DNA of 16,380 nucleotides from an uncultured Eubacterium sp. (GTDB lineage: Bacteria > Bacillota > Clostridia > Lachnospirales > Lachnospiraceae). Of the stretch, positions 1 through 6,844 are shown piece after piece. The notes beneath the pieces were generated by a model, which worked only from the letters and a program-made list of their open reading frames with translations, had not been told where the DNA came from and made no database searches. The stretch covers positions 1 to 16,380 of the forward strand of contig URGC01000056.1 in assembly GCA_900547255.1 (NCBI GenBank), given 5' to 3'. The translations under genes were made by a program, and so were the position numbers. Each line of letters starts with the position of its first letter. Within the stretch, counting starts at the first letter, position 1.

Positions 1-273
1 ACTCCGGTAAGAAAATTAGCACATATGGCGGAGTTTGCACTTCTTGGATTTTCAGTATATTTTGCCCTTAAATATGACGAATTTTCATACAAGTTTACAA
101 AGTATGTTACATTCTTTATTGTTCTGGCCGTAGCATCACTTGATGAATTCCATCAGCTATGTGTGGCAGGAAGGAATGGCAATCCAAGAGACGTAATGAT
201 TGATATGTGTGGCTGCCTGATAGCGATATTTATATCGGTTCTATTGGACAAAAGAAAGAATATTGTTGTTTAG
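1..273 (+). CDS. VanZ-like family membrane protein, 3' part (5' end outside window)
   Basis: The frame is open from base 1, so the gene begins before the window; the ATG at 25 is internal. The first visible residues read TPVRKLAHMAEFALLG, which matches the VanZ-like family core (R-K-x-A-H-x-x-E-F/Y). This is followed by a membrane segment, then D-E-F-H-Q, G-R and R-D-V-M-I-D, the other conserved family positions, and a last hydrophobic segment ending in a lysine/arginine-rich tail. VanZ-like proteins are small integral membrane proteins; the founding member gives low-level teicoplanin resistance, but most members have no proven role. About 90 C-terminal residues are seen. The gene ends 38 bp before tyrS and may be cotranscribed with it. 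No resistance function should be inferred. Confidence 0.85.
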   Translation, partial: TPVRKLAHMAEFALLGFSVYFALKYDEFSYKFTKYVTFFIVLAVASLDEFHQLCVAGRNGNPRDVMIDMCGCLIAIFISVLLDKRKNIVV

Positions 274-311
274 TCTGATACGGCTATTCGACATTTTTGG
301 AGGAAGAGCAG

Positions 312-1532
312 ATGACACTTTATGATGAACTTGTAGCCAGAGGACTTATTGCTCAGGTTACTGATGAGGATGTTATTAAAGATTTGATTAACAACGGTAA
401 GGCAACATTTTATATTGGATTTGACCCTACTGCTGACAGTCTTCATGTTGGACATTTCATGGCTTTATGCCTTATGAAGAGACTTCAGATGGCTGGCAAT
501 AAGCCAATCGCCTTAGTTGGTGGTGGTACAGCCATGATTGGTGACCCATCAGGACGTACTGATATGCGTCAGATGATGACAACTGAGACAATTAACCATA
601 ATGTTGAATGTTTTAAGAAGCAGATGTCAAGATTTATTGACTTCTCAGATGGTAAGGCATTAATTGTTAATAATGCTGACTGGCTTCTTAATCTTAACTA
701 TGTTGATTTCATAAGAGACGTAGGACCATGTTTCTCAGTTAACAATATGCTTAGAGCTGAGTGCTATAAGCAGAGAATGGAGAAGGGCTTAAGTTTCCTT
801 GAGTTCAATTACATGATAATGCAGTCATATGACTTCCTTATGTTATATCAGAAGTATGGATGTAATCTTCAGTTTGGTGGTGATGACCAGTGGAGCAATA
901 TGCTTGGTGGTACAGAGCTTATCAGAAAGAAGCTTGGAAAAGATGCATCTGCAATGACTATAACATTACTTCTTAACTCAGAGGGCAAGAAGATGGGTAA
1001 GACAGCTAAGGGAGCAGTATGGCTTGACCCAGAGAAGACTTCACCATATGATTTCTACCAGTATTGGAGAAATGTTGATGATGCAGATGTTATAAAGTGT
1101 ATTAAGATGCTTACATTCTTACCACTTGACCAGATTAAAGAGATGGAAAGCTGGGAAGGTGCACAGCTTAATAAAGCTAAAGAGATTCTTGCATATGAGC
1201 TTACTAAGCTTGTTCATGGTGAGGAAGCAGCTAAGACTGCTGATGAGACAGCTAAGTCTATCTTCACAGGCGGGGATGCTGAGAATATGCCAGTTGCTGA
1301 ATTATCAGATGATAATTTCAAGGATGGTGCTATTGATATAGTTTCACTTGTATTTTCAGCAGGTCTTGCAACATCTAAGTCTGATGCCAGAAGAGCAGTT
1401 GATCAGGGCGGTGTTTCTGTCAATGGCGAGAAGATATCAGCTATAGATACGGTTATTGCAAGAGATATGTTTAATGAAGGTCTTGTGCTTAAGAAGGGCA
1501 AAAAGAGCTTTAGAAAAGTTATCGTAAAGTAA
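312..1532 (+). CDS. tyrS: Tyrosyl-tRNA synthetase (TyrRS)
   Basis: Cytoplasmic class I aminoacyl-tRNA synthetase that charges tRNA-Tyr with tyrosine using ATP. The 406-residue product has the usual bacterial length. The HIGH motif appears as H45-V-G-H48, the tyrosine pocket shows Y34-I-G-F-D38 and Q171-S-Y-D-F, the FGGDDQW segment lies near 188-194, and the KMSKS loop is K227-M-G-K-T231. An S4-type RNA-binding domain occupies about residues 340-400 (SDARRAVDQGGVSVNG). ATG at 312 is chosen because GGAGG at 299-303 sits 8 bases upstream; a TTG at 297 would put this ribosome site inside the gene. Only 38 bp separate it from the VanZ-like gene, so no T-box leader can fit directly upstream. It points head-on to leftward replication from oriC. 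Confidence 0.97.
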   Translation: MTLYDELVARGLIAQVTDEDVIKDLINNGKATFYIGFDPTADSLHVGHFMALCLMKRLQMAGNKPIALVGGGTAMIGDPSGRTDMRQMMTTETINHNVECFKKQMSRFIDFSDGKALIVNNADWLLNLNYVDFIRDVGPCFSVNNMLRAECYKQRMEKGLSFLEFNYMIMQSYDFLMLYQKYGCNLQFGGDDQWSNMLGGTELIRKKLGKDASAMTITLLLNSEGKKMGKTAKGAVWLDPEKTSPYDFYQYWRNVDDADVIKCIKMLTFLPLDQIKEMESWEGAQLNKAKEILAYELTKLVHGEEAAKTADETAKSIFTGGDAENMPVAELSDDNFKDGAIDIVSLVFSAGLATSKSDARRAVDQGGVSVNGEKISAIDTVIARDMFNEGLVLKKGKKSFRKVIVK

Positions 1533-1563
1533 TTGTTTGATTGCTTTTACATGGAGATTATCT

Positions 1564-2739
1564 ATGAAAAAAGATGATATACTTATTATAAGATTAGTCA
1601 GTGTGGCAGTATTACTTGCTGCACTGGCTTTAATTATTTTATTTGGTGTAAGATTTAATGTGTTTACACAGCTTTCAGATAGAATCACTGATGGAACAAT
1701 AACAACTGCTGATGGTGGATTTCCACTGTATGCAAGCCTGTATTACAGAGGTATGGGAGCTATATATAATATATTGTTCTCACTTCTTATATATTCATCA
1801 GTAGTATCAATCGCCGGCATTTTTCTTAAGATTAAAGGAACACATGCGCTTGCAGCATGTGCAAGCATAACAGGTATAGTAACTGGCGTTTTTCTTGTGT
1901 TTTCCAAATGCTTTGAGAATAACAGTCTGTTAAACAGATTATTTGCAAGAATATATCTTGGCGAATCAATTAATTATGTCAAAGCAGATAATGCTGTTGG
2001 AGCTATGCCGGTAAGAGTTGTTGTCTTTGGCATTCTGCTTATAGTTATCGGATGTCTTGCAAGAATTATGGTTAAGACCAGCCTGATAGGCAGGATGAAG
2101 ATATATAAGGCATCATCTGGAGCAGCATGGCTTATATTGCTTCTGCCAGTTGCATATGGATTGTATATTGATCTGGTAAGAAGCAGAGTGATGGAATGGG
2201 CATTTTCACATAACACCATTTCACAGCAGATATATGGAATATTTGATGACTATTACCTTAAAAATATTTTCTTTACATCTCTGGATAAGATATGTGTTGT
2301 GCTTATAGCTGCGGTTATAACACTTGTGTTATCCAATGCCGGGTTTAAAAAGAAACTGATAAAACATATTAAAGCGATAGCGGTGGGAGTTTTATCAGCT
2401 ATAGGAGTTATAATATTCCTTGCCAATCCACCAAGACTTTTTGGATACATAACTGTTGATGAAAGCGTGTGCGACATGGTTGAGAGTGTTGGCATAGTGG
2501 CAGTTTTAGTTATATTACTGGATATTATTGTTACAGGACTTCTGACATCACTGTGTCTTGACACCAGCAACAGAATTTCATACAAAAAAATACTGATAAT
2601 CATATCGTGTTCAATGATTATCAGTATAGCTGTTATAATAGCTGGTATATCAATTCCTGTTATGGCAGTATATATAAGCCTGCTTGTTATCAATGCAGCA
2701 TCATTAATCGCACTGGGTAAGTTTACTTATATCCGTTGA
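1564..2739 (+). CDS. Polytopic membrane protein of unknown function
   Basis: I do not recognise this 391-residue protein. It is strongly hydrophobic, with about ten likely membrane segments near residues 8-28, 67-89, 94-114, 150-170, 186-204, 243-261, 269-287, 309-331, 342-361 and 363-385. Short lysine-rich connectors (for example K262-K-K-L) suggest cytoplasmic loops. An extracytoplasmic-looking stretch at 30-66 is rich in Thr, Asp and Tyr. No catalytic or transporter signature is evident. ATG 1564 is preferred because GGAG at 1553-1556 lies 7 bases before it; a TTG at 1537 lacks a ribosome site. It starts 31 bp after tyrS with no visible terminator between them, so it is probably in the same operon. 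Its last 36 bp overlap the end of rqcH on the other strand. Confidence 0.8.
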   Translation: MKKDDILIIRLVSVAVLLAALALIILFGVRFNVFTQLSDRITDGTITTADGGFPLYASLYYRGMGAIYNILFSLLIYSSVVSIAGIFLKIKGTHALAACASITGIVTGVFLVFSKCFENNSLLNRLFARIYLGESINYVKADNAVGAMPVRVVVFGILLIVIGCLARIMVKTSLIGRMKIYKASSGAAWLILLLPVAYGLYIDLVRSRVMEWAFSHNTISQQIYGIFDDYYLKNIFFTSLDKICVVLIAAVITLVLSNAGFKKKLIKHIKAIAVGVLSAIGVIIFLANPPRLFGYITVDESVCDMVESVGIVAVLVILLDIIVTGLLTSLCLDTSNRISYKKILIIISCSMIISIAVIIAGISIPVMAVYISLLVINAASLIALGKFTYIR

Positions 2740-4443
2740 TGCGATAAGTGAATAATTCGTGTAATACACAACGAATCCCGGTTTTGCGGCGGCAGGCTTT
2801 TTAATTTCTTTCTTTAGAACATAATCAACTTCAACTTTTTCCTGATTCTGTCCTTTGGAGTAGTATGCAGCAAGTGATGCAGCTTCTTCAAAGGCTCTGT
2901 CAGGAATTTCATTCTGATTCATTCCTTTCGTCTTTAAAATTACGTGTGAACCAGCCATATTCTTGGCGTGAAACCAGAAATCATCACCTCTTGCAAACTT
3001 GAATGTCAGTTCATCATTCTGGTAGTTGTTTTTTCCTACATATATATCAAATCCATCGCTTGAAACATAATGGAATGGCTTGCTTGTTATCTTATTCTTT
3101 TTATTGTTAGATGAAGCCTTTTTAATATAACCTGAGTCAGCTAATTCTAACTTTAACTGTGCAAGGTCGTCTTCTGATACAGCTATATCAAGAGCAGTAG
3201 CAATAGACTCAAGATGTGCAATCTCATCCGTTGTCTCTTTTAACTGGATAGTACTTGCTTCAAATGTTCTTTTTAATTTGTTATATCTGTTGAAATATTT
3301 AACCGCCATCTCAGAAGGAGTAAGCTCTGGGTCAAGCGGAATTGTAACCTCTTCGTTGGTATAATAGTTAAGCGCATTAAATGACTTTGACTTAGGCGGT
3401 ATGTTATATCCATATGTGTTGATTAATTCACCATAAATTCTGTATTTATCCCTGTCATATGTGTCTTTTATCTGTCTTGACTGGATATCTTCCTTTTTTC
3501 TTGCGCGTTCTAGTGCTGTTGAGACAATTTTCCTTAAATCAGATGATTTCTGATGCATTCTTGTTATACTGTCTTTTTTAGAATAATAATCTTTGATTAA
3601 TTCACTGATAGAATCGTAAGCTGCTGTCTTTTCATAGCCTGTTAGTTTAAGAGACGCAAATTCAGCAGGTACATTGTTTTCATATGCTATATTAGGGAAG
3701 AATACACCAGATTTAATATTATCCATTTCATTTTCAAATGTTTTATACAGATGGATTGACTCGTTTTCATTAAGGCAGTTAGCGGCAAAGCCTGCATCAA
3801 GTGATGCATCTGTTATTATCTGGAGTGCAGATACAGGGCTTATTCCAGTGTATGTCTTATATATGGCACTCTGGAGAGGCATAGGCTTTGAAAGCACAGT
3901 GCTTTTAAATTCTTCATAATTAGTGTCAAGCGGGTTTAATTTATCAGTTGTGTTCGGTATGAAATATTCACGGCCAGGAAGAACTTCACGCACAGAGCTC
4001 ATCTGTGCAGATACATGCTTAATACTGTCGATTATCATATTGCCGTCACAGAATATAATATTGCTGTGTTTTCCCATTATCTCAGTGATTATGTGTTTAC
4101 GGCATAAATCACCCATCTCATTTAAGTGTTCGACTTCAATGTCTATCACACGTTCAAGTCCAGGCTGTGTGATTCCTATGATTCTTCCGTTGTTAAGATG
4201 CTTTCTTAACAGCATACAGAAATTGGGTGCAGTCATAGGGCTTGGCTTGTTATCCTTTGAAAGATATACAAGTGGAAGAGAGGCGTTAGCTGATAATACT
4301 AATCTGTACTGACCAGTTGGTGCTTTGATTGTAAGAAGAAGCTCATCGCTTTCTGGCTGGGCTATCTTATAAAGTCTTCCACCTTTTATAGTGTTATTTA
4401 ATTCGCTGCATATATTAGAAATTACGATTCCATCAAGTGCCAT
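2704..4443 (-). CDS. rqcH: NFACT family ribosome quality control factor RqcH (FbpA-like)
   Basis: RqcH binds split 50S subunits carrying stalled peptidyl-tRNA and recruits tRNA-Ala to add C-terminal alanine tails that mark the nascent chain for degradation (known for Bacillus RqcH). The 579-residue product has the family layout: NFACT-N from residue 1 (MALDGIVISN), a helical and coiled-coil middle (about 290-435), and the NFACT-R domain (about 450-565) with DDFWFHAKNMAGSHVIL, EVDY and KKPAAAKPGFVVYY. Older annotations call the family fibronectin-binding protein; there is no signal peptide. The functional Asp-Arg pair (D97/R98 in Bacillus) is E97-R98 here. GGAG, 9 bases from the ATG, supports the start. 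The 3' end overlaps the membrane-protein gene by 36 bp. It lies downstream of rpmH, from which a terminator separates it. Confidence 0.93.
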   Translation of the reverse strand: MALDGIVISNICSELNNTIKGGRLYKIAQPESDELLLTIKAPTGQYRLVLSANASLPLVYLSKDNKPSPMTAPNFCMLLRKHLNNGRIIGITQPGLERVIDIEVEHLNEMGDLCRKHIITEIMGKHSNIIFCDGNMIIDSIKHVSAQMSSVREVLPGREYFIPNTTDKLNPLDTNYEEFKSTVLSKPMPLQSAIYKTYTGISPVSALQIITDASLDAGFAANCLNENESIHLYKTFENEMDNIKSGVFFPNIAYENNVPAEFASLKLTGYEKTAAYDSISELIKDYYSKKDSITRMHQKSSDLRKIVSTALERARKKEDIQSRQIKDTYDRDKYRIYGELINTYGYNIPPKSKSFNALNYYTNEEVTIPLDPELTPSEMAVKYFNRYNKLKRTFEASTIQLKETTDEIAHLESIATALDIAVSEDDLAQLKLELADSGYIKKASSNNKKNKITSKPFHYVSSDGFDIYVGKNNYQNDELTFKFARGDDFWFHAKNMAGSHVILKTKGMNQNEIPDRAFEEAASLAAYYSKGQNQEKVEVDYVLKKEIKKPAAAKPGFVVYYTNYSLIASTDISKLTQCD

Positions 4444-4526
4444 TACATTTATCTCCGTTAAATAAATTTGTTACATTATCCGCTCATTTTTCTTTGAAAA
4501 AATGGCTGCTTACTCATGTTTTTGGT
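4444..4526 (-). promoter_or_regulatory. rqcH upstream region with short inverted repeat
   Basis: This AT-rich leader holds the rqcH ribosome site (GGAG read from 4456-4453) and an imperfect inverted repeat at 4485-4504 (CATTTTTC, then TTT, then GAAAAAATG). A weak GATAAT-like -10 near 4474 lacks a good -35, so I cannot place the promoter securely. Confidence 0.35.
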
Positions 4527-4589
4527 GGGTCAAGAGGTCAAAAAACCTCTTGCAAGCAAGCTTGCATCGGCTTTCTGATCTTTTGACCC
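4527..4589. repeat. 63-bp near-perfect palindrome (long hairpin / cruciform element)
   Basis: The arms pair almost end to end: GGGTCAA (4527-4533) with TTGACCC (4583-4589); GGTCAAAAAACC (4536-4547) with GGCTTTCTGATC (4569-4580), with only wobble or A-C positions unpaired; and TGCAAG (4551-4556) with CTTGCA (4561-4566) around a 4-base loop. A competing local hairpin, CAAGAGGT with ACCTCTTG (4531-4538 with 4545-4552), is perfect. There is no T-tract on either side, so it is not a simple terminator. The structure resembles a REP- or MITE-like intergenic repeat, or an attenuator-like RNA in the rqcH leader; neither is shown by this single copy. Confidence 0.75.
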
Positions 4590-4606
4590 TGGTATCATCA
4601 TATTAT

Positions 4607-4656
4607 AAAAAAAACAGATAAATGCTCATCATGAATATATCATGAGCACCTATCTG
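4607..4656 (-). terminator. Intrinsic terminator of rpmH
   Basis: Read on the - strand, CAGATA (4656-4651) and TGCTCAT pair with ATGAGCA and TATCTG (ending at 4615), with two G-T wobbles joining the two stem blocks. An uninterrupted run of eight T follows (4614-4607). It starts 20 bp after the rpmH stop codon, so rpmH is probably a single-gene transcript. Confidence 0.88.
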
Positions 4657-4676
4657 CATATACTTAACTTATACAA

Positions 4677-4811
4677 TTAAGCAGAAAGTCTTTTTCTTCC
4701 CTTAGCTCTTCTAGCAGCTAAAACTTTTCTTCCACCTGCTGTACTCATTCTTGATCTAAAACCATGAACCTTAGATCTCTGTCTAGTCTTAGGCTGAAAT
4801 GTCATTTTCAT
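4677..4811 (-). CDS. rpmH: 50S ribosomal protein L34
   Basis: A 44-residue, highly basic protein starting MKMTFQPKTRQRSK, with the L34 signature HGFRSRMSTAGGRKVLAARRAKGRKRLSA split across its length. It is a structural protein that binds 23S rRNA in the large subunit. The length is typical for bacteria. ATG at 4811 is preceded by a full AAGGAGG (4827-4821) with 9 bases of spacing; the second ATG (4805) would remove the conserved MK start. It diverges from dnaA, as in many Firmicutes. What is unusual is the downstream side: rnpA, yidD, yidC and jag do not follow, and instead there is a terminator, a palindrome and rqcH. Confidence 0.97.
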   Translation of the reverse strand: MKMTFQPKTRQRSKVHGFRSRMSTAGGRKVLAARRAKGRKRLSA

Positions 4812-4845
4812 GCGTATGCACCTCCTTCATTAACCAATATATAAT

Positions 4846-4866
4846 AATCCAGTGAATTACTGAATT
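4846..4866 (-). promoter_or_regulatory. Hairpin in the rpmH 5' leader
   Basis: On the - strand AATTCAGT and ACTGGATT pair over 8 bases (one G-U) around a 5-base loop, about 20 bases upstream of the rpmH ribosome site and within its roughly 95-base predicted leader. It could affect translation or mRNA stability; no function is shown. Confidence 0.4.
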
Positions 4867-4912
4867 GGTATGAATATTCTATTCGTATATAAATTTAGAA
4901 ACACCGATTTGT

Positions 4913-4941
4913 ATTATATTGATAAAATGCGCTAAAGTCAA
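4913..4941 (-). promoter_or_regulatory. Sigma-A promoter for rpmH
   Basis: On the - strand a -35 TTGACT (4941-4936) is followed by a 17-base spacer and a consensus -10 TATAAT (4918-4913). This predicts a start near 4906 and a leader of about 95 bases. The match is strong, as expected for a ribosomal protein gene. Confidence 0.88.
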
Positions 4942-4971
4942 GTAAATATCTGCATTTTTTAAAATCAAAAT

Positions 4972-5105
4972 TGTGTATAAACCCAAAAAAGTTATCAACA
5001 AAATGTGTAAAACTTGTGGATAAATCTTCAAAAATGCCAAAAAACTACAAAATATTGTAGAAAATGACAAAATCAGATACTAGTATTATCTACATTTTAT
5101 CCACA
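4972..5105. promoter_or_regulatory. DnaA box cluster upstream of dnaA (rpmH-dnaA intergenic part of oriC)
   Basis: Four 9-mers match the DnaA box: TTATACACA on the - strand (4972-4980), TTATCAACA on the + strand (4992-5000), perfect TTATCCACA on the - strand (5015-5023) and perfect TTATCCACA on the + strand (5097-5105). A weaker TTTTACACA lies on the - strand at 5005-5013. In Bacillus the equivalent cluster forms half of a bipartite origin and mediates autorepression of dnaA. Here the last box is 28 bp upstream of the dnaA -35. The rest of the 403-bp intergenic stretch is AT-rich and contains the two promoters, the rpmH leader hairpin and the inverted repeats at 5045-5094. Confidence 0.85.
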
Positions 5106-5132
5106 AAAAAATTTTAAAACCCTTTCATTTTC

Positions 5133-5161
5133 TTGAAAAATTTCTCTATATGTTATATTAT
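5133..5161 (+). promoter_or_regulatory. Sigma-A promoter for dnaA
   Basis: A -35 TTGAAA (5133-5138), a 17-bp spacer and a -10 TATTAT (5156-5161) predict transcription from about 5168. That start lies downstream of the ATG at 5164, which supports translation from the later ATG at 5215. Confidence 0.75.
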
Positions 5162-5214
5162 ATATGGGAGTATCTTTACATTTAAAAAAGGACAAAAAGG
5201 AAATATATATAATT

Positions 5215-6561
5215 ATGGAAGAGTTAAAGCAAAAATGGGATTATATCCTTGAGACATTGAAAGATCATTTTGAAATTCAGGATATCTCATTTAAAACATG
5301 GATTAAGCCTATTCAGATATATTCAGTTGTTGGCAATACTATAACACTGCTTATCTCTGGTGATGAGATGGGCTTTACATACGTTGAAAAGAAATATCTT
5401 ACTCCACTTAAAGTTACTATATGTGAAGTAATGAAAAGAGAATACGAGGTTGTTTTAATCTCTTCTAAAGACGTTGACAGTGTTGAGAAGATTAATAAGG
5501 AAAAGAAACCTGCTCCTGTTCACGACACTAATCTGAGCCACAACCTGAATCCTAACTACACATTTGATACATTCGTTGTAGGTAACAACAATAATATCGC
5601 ACATGCAGCTTCACTTGCTGTATCTGAGACTCCCGGTGAGGTGTACAACCCTCTGTTCATATACGGAGGTGTTGGACTTGGTAAAACCCACCTTATGCAG
5701 GCGATAGCACATTTTATTATTCATAACAATCCTTCTCTGAAAGTTTTATATGTTACTTCTGAGACATTCACTAACGAGCTTATCGAGTCCGTTAAGAATC
5801 AGAAGAACTCTGAGTTCAGGGAAAAATATCGTAATATTGATGTTCTTCTTATCGATGATATCCAGTTTATTATAGGTAAGGAGACAACTCAGGAAGAATT
5901 CTTCCATACATTCAATGCTCTCTATCAGGACCGTAAGCAGATTGTTATATCTTCAGACCGTCCTCCTAAAGAAATGGAAACTCTTAATGAACGATTAAGA
6001 ACAAGATTTGAGATGGGTCTTCCTGTTGATATCCAGATTCCTACTTATGAGACTAAGATGGCTATTATTAATAAGAAGGTAGAGATTGCAGGATATGATA
6101 TTCCTTATGAAGTTAAGGACTATATCGCTAAGAATATCAAGTCAAGTATCAGAGAGCTTGAAGGAGCTCTCACTAAAATATCTGCATTTGCAAAGCTCTC
6201 AACTTCTCCTATAACGGTTGAGTTTGCAGAGGAGACTTTAAAAGACCTTATATCTCCTGATGCTGTAAGGGAATTAACACCTGAGGTAATCATTGATATT
6301 GTTGCAGAACATTTCAATATCAAGCCGGAAGATATAATATCACAGAAGCGTAATGCAGAGATTGTTTACCCTAGACAGATTGCCATGTATATATGCAGAC
6401 AGATGCTTCCTATAACAGTACAGGCTATAGGTAAAGCATTTGGTAACAGAGACCACACTACTATATTACATGGAAGTGAAAAAATCAGTAAGCTTGTAAC
6501 TACTGACACATCTGTTAAGGCGACTGTGGATGTACTTATCAAGAAAGTTAACCCTTCTTAA
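5215..6561 (+). CDS. dnaA: Chromosomal replication initiator protein DnaA
   Basis: DnaA is an AAA+ ATPase that binds TTATCCACA boxes, melts oriC and helps load the DnaB-type helicase. The product is 448 residues. Domain I starts with EELKQKWDYIL and contains ISFKTWIKP (25-32). A variable linker runs about 85-115. The AAA+ domain shows Walker A GGVGLGKTHL (151-160), Walker B LLIDDIQ (211-217), sensor I near ISSDRPP (245-251) and the arginine region NERLRTRF. The DNA-binding domain IV carries N411-R-D-H-T-T416, where most homologues have Gly before R-D-H. ATG 5215 fits the family N-terminus. The ribosome site is weak and distant (AAGGA at 5198-5202, 12 bases away), which may keep expression low. 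The earlier ATG at 5164 lies at or before the predicted transcription start. Confidence 0.97.
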   Translation: MEELKQKWDYILETLKDHFEIQDISFKTWIKPIQIYSVVGNTITLLISGDEMGFTYVEKKYLTPLKVTICEVMKREYEVVLISSKDVDSVEKINKEKKPAPVHDTNLSHNLNPNYTFDTFVVGNNNNIAHAASLAVSETPGEVYNPLFIYGGVGLGKTHLMQAIAHFIIHNNPSLKVLYVTSETFTNELIESVKNQKNSEFREKYRNIDVLLIDDIQFIIGKETTQEEFFHTFNALYQDRKQIVISSDRPPKEMETLNERLRTRFEMGLPVDIQIPTYETKMAIINKKVEIAGYDIPYEVKDYIAKNIKSSIRELEGALTKISAFAKLSTSPITVEFAEETLKDLISPDAVRELTPEVIIDIVAEHFNIKPEDIISQKRNAEIVYPRQIAMYICRQMLPITVQAIGKAFGNRDHTTILHGSEKISKLVTTDTSVKATVDVLIKKVNPS

Positions 6562-6578
6562 TACTGGATTTCAGAAAG

Positions 6579-6619
6579 TTATCCACAATTATCCACAGAA
6601 AATAAGGGGTTTATCCACA
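6579..6619 (+). promoter_or_regulatory. Three perfect DnaA boxes, helically phased
   Basis: TTATCCACA occurs at 6579-6587, 6589-6597 and 6611-6619, all in the same orientation. The offsets of 10 and 22 bp are close to one and two helical turns, so the sites face the same side of the DNA, which favours cooperative DnaA assembly. Confidence 0.93.
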
Positions 6620-6844
6620 TATTTATCAATATTTCTGATAATTTGAGCAATTATTTGATTATTTTTGTGGTTAACTCTGTTAATTGGATGTTCAATCTTT
6701 GTTAATTTAAGTTCATAACTATGGATCAGCATATATGCAGATTTTGCATTTTAAAGTTATCCATACTGCATTAACACGATATACAGCCCATTTTAACAGA
6801 CTTATTACAGTCTTGTAGTCCAGTATTCATGCGGTCTGTGAGCG

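Noticed and set aside
297..311. TTG start for tyrS
   Set aside because: It would place the GGAGG ribosome site within the gene; ATG 312 has ideal spacing and gives the usual N-terminus.
274..311. T-box leader before tyrS
   Set aside because: Only 38 bp separate it from the upstream gene and no stem or T-box sequence is present.
2253..2693. - strand open frame opposite the membrane protein
   Set aside because: Its hydrophobic Ile/Thr-rich product mirrors the opposite gene; no ribosome site was found.
2755..2776. Hairpin ATTCGTGT / ACACAACGAAT as terminator of the membrane-protein gene
   Set aside because: It is short, bulged, lacks a T-run and lies in rqcH coding sequence.
4444..4676. Remnant of rnpA between rpmH and rqcH
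   Set aside because: No frame with RNase P protein features is visible; the stretch holds only a terminator, a palindrome and a leader.
4879..5070. 63-residue - strand open frame between rpmH and dnaA
   Set aside because: It overlaps the rpmH promoter and DnaA boxes, is AT-driven and lacks a ribosome site.
5164..5214. Upstream ATG start for dnaA adding 17 residues
   Set aside because: It has no ribosome site, lies at the predicted transcription start and encodes a lysine-rich extension not typical of DnaA.
6678..6707. Repeated TGTTAATT, 22 bp apart, as origin iterons
   Set aside because: Only two copies in AT-rich DNA; chance cannot be excluded.
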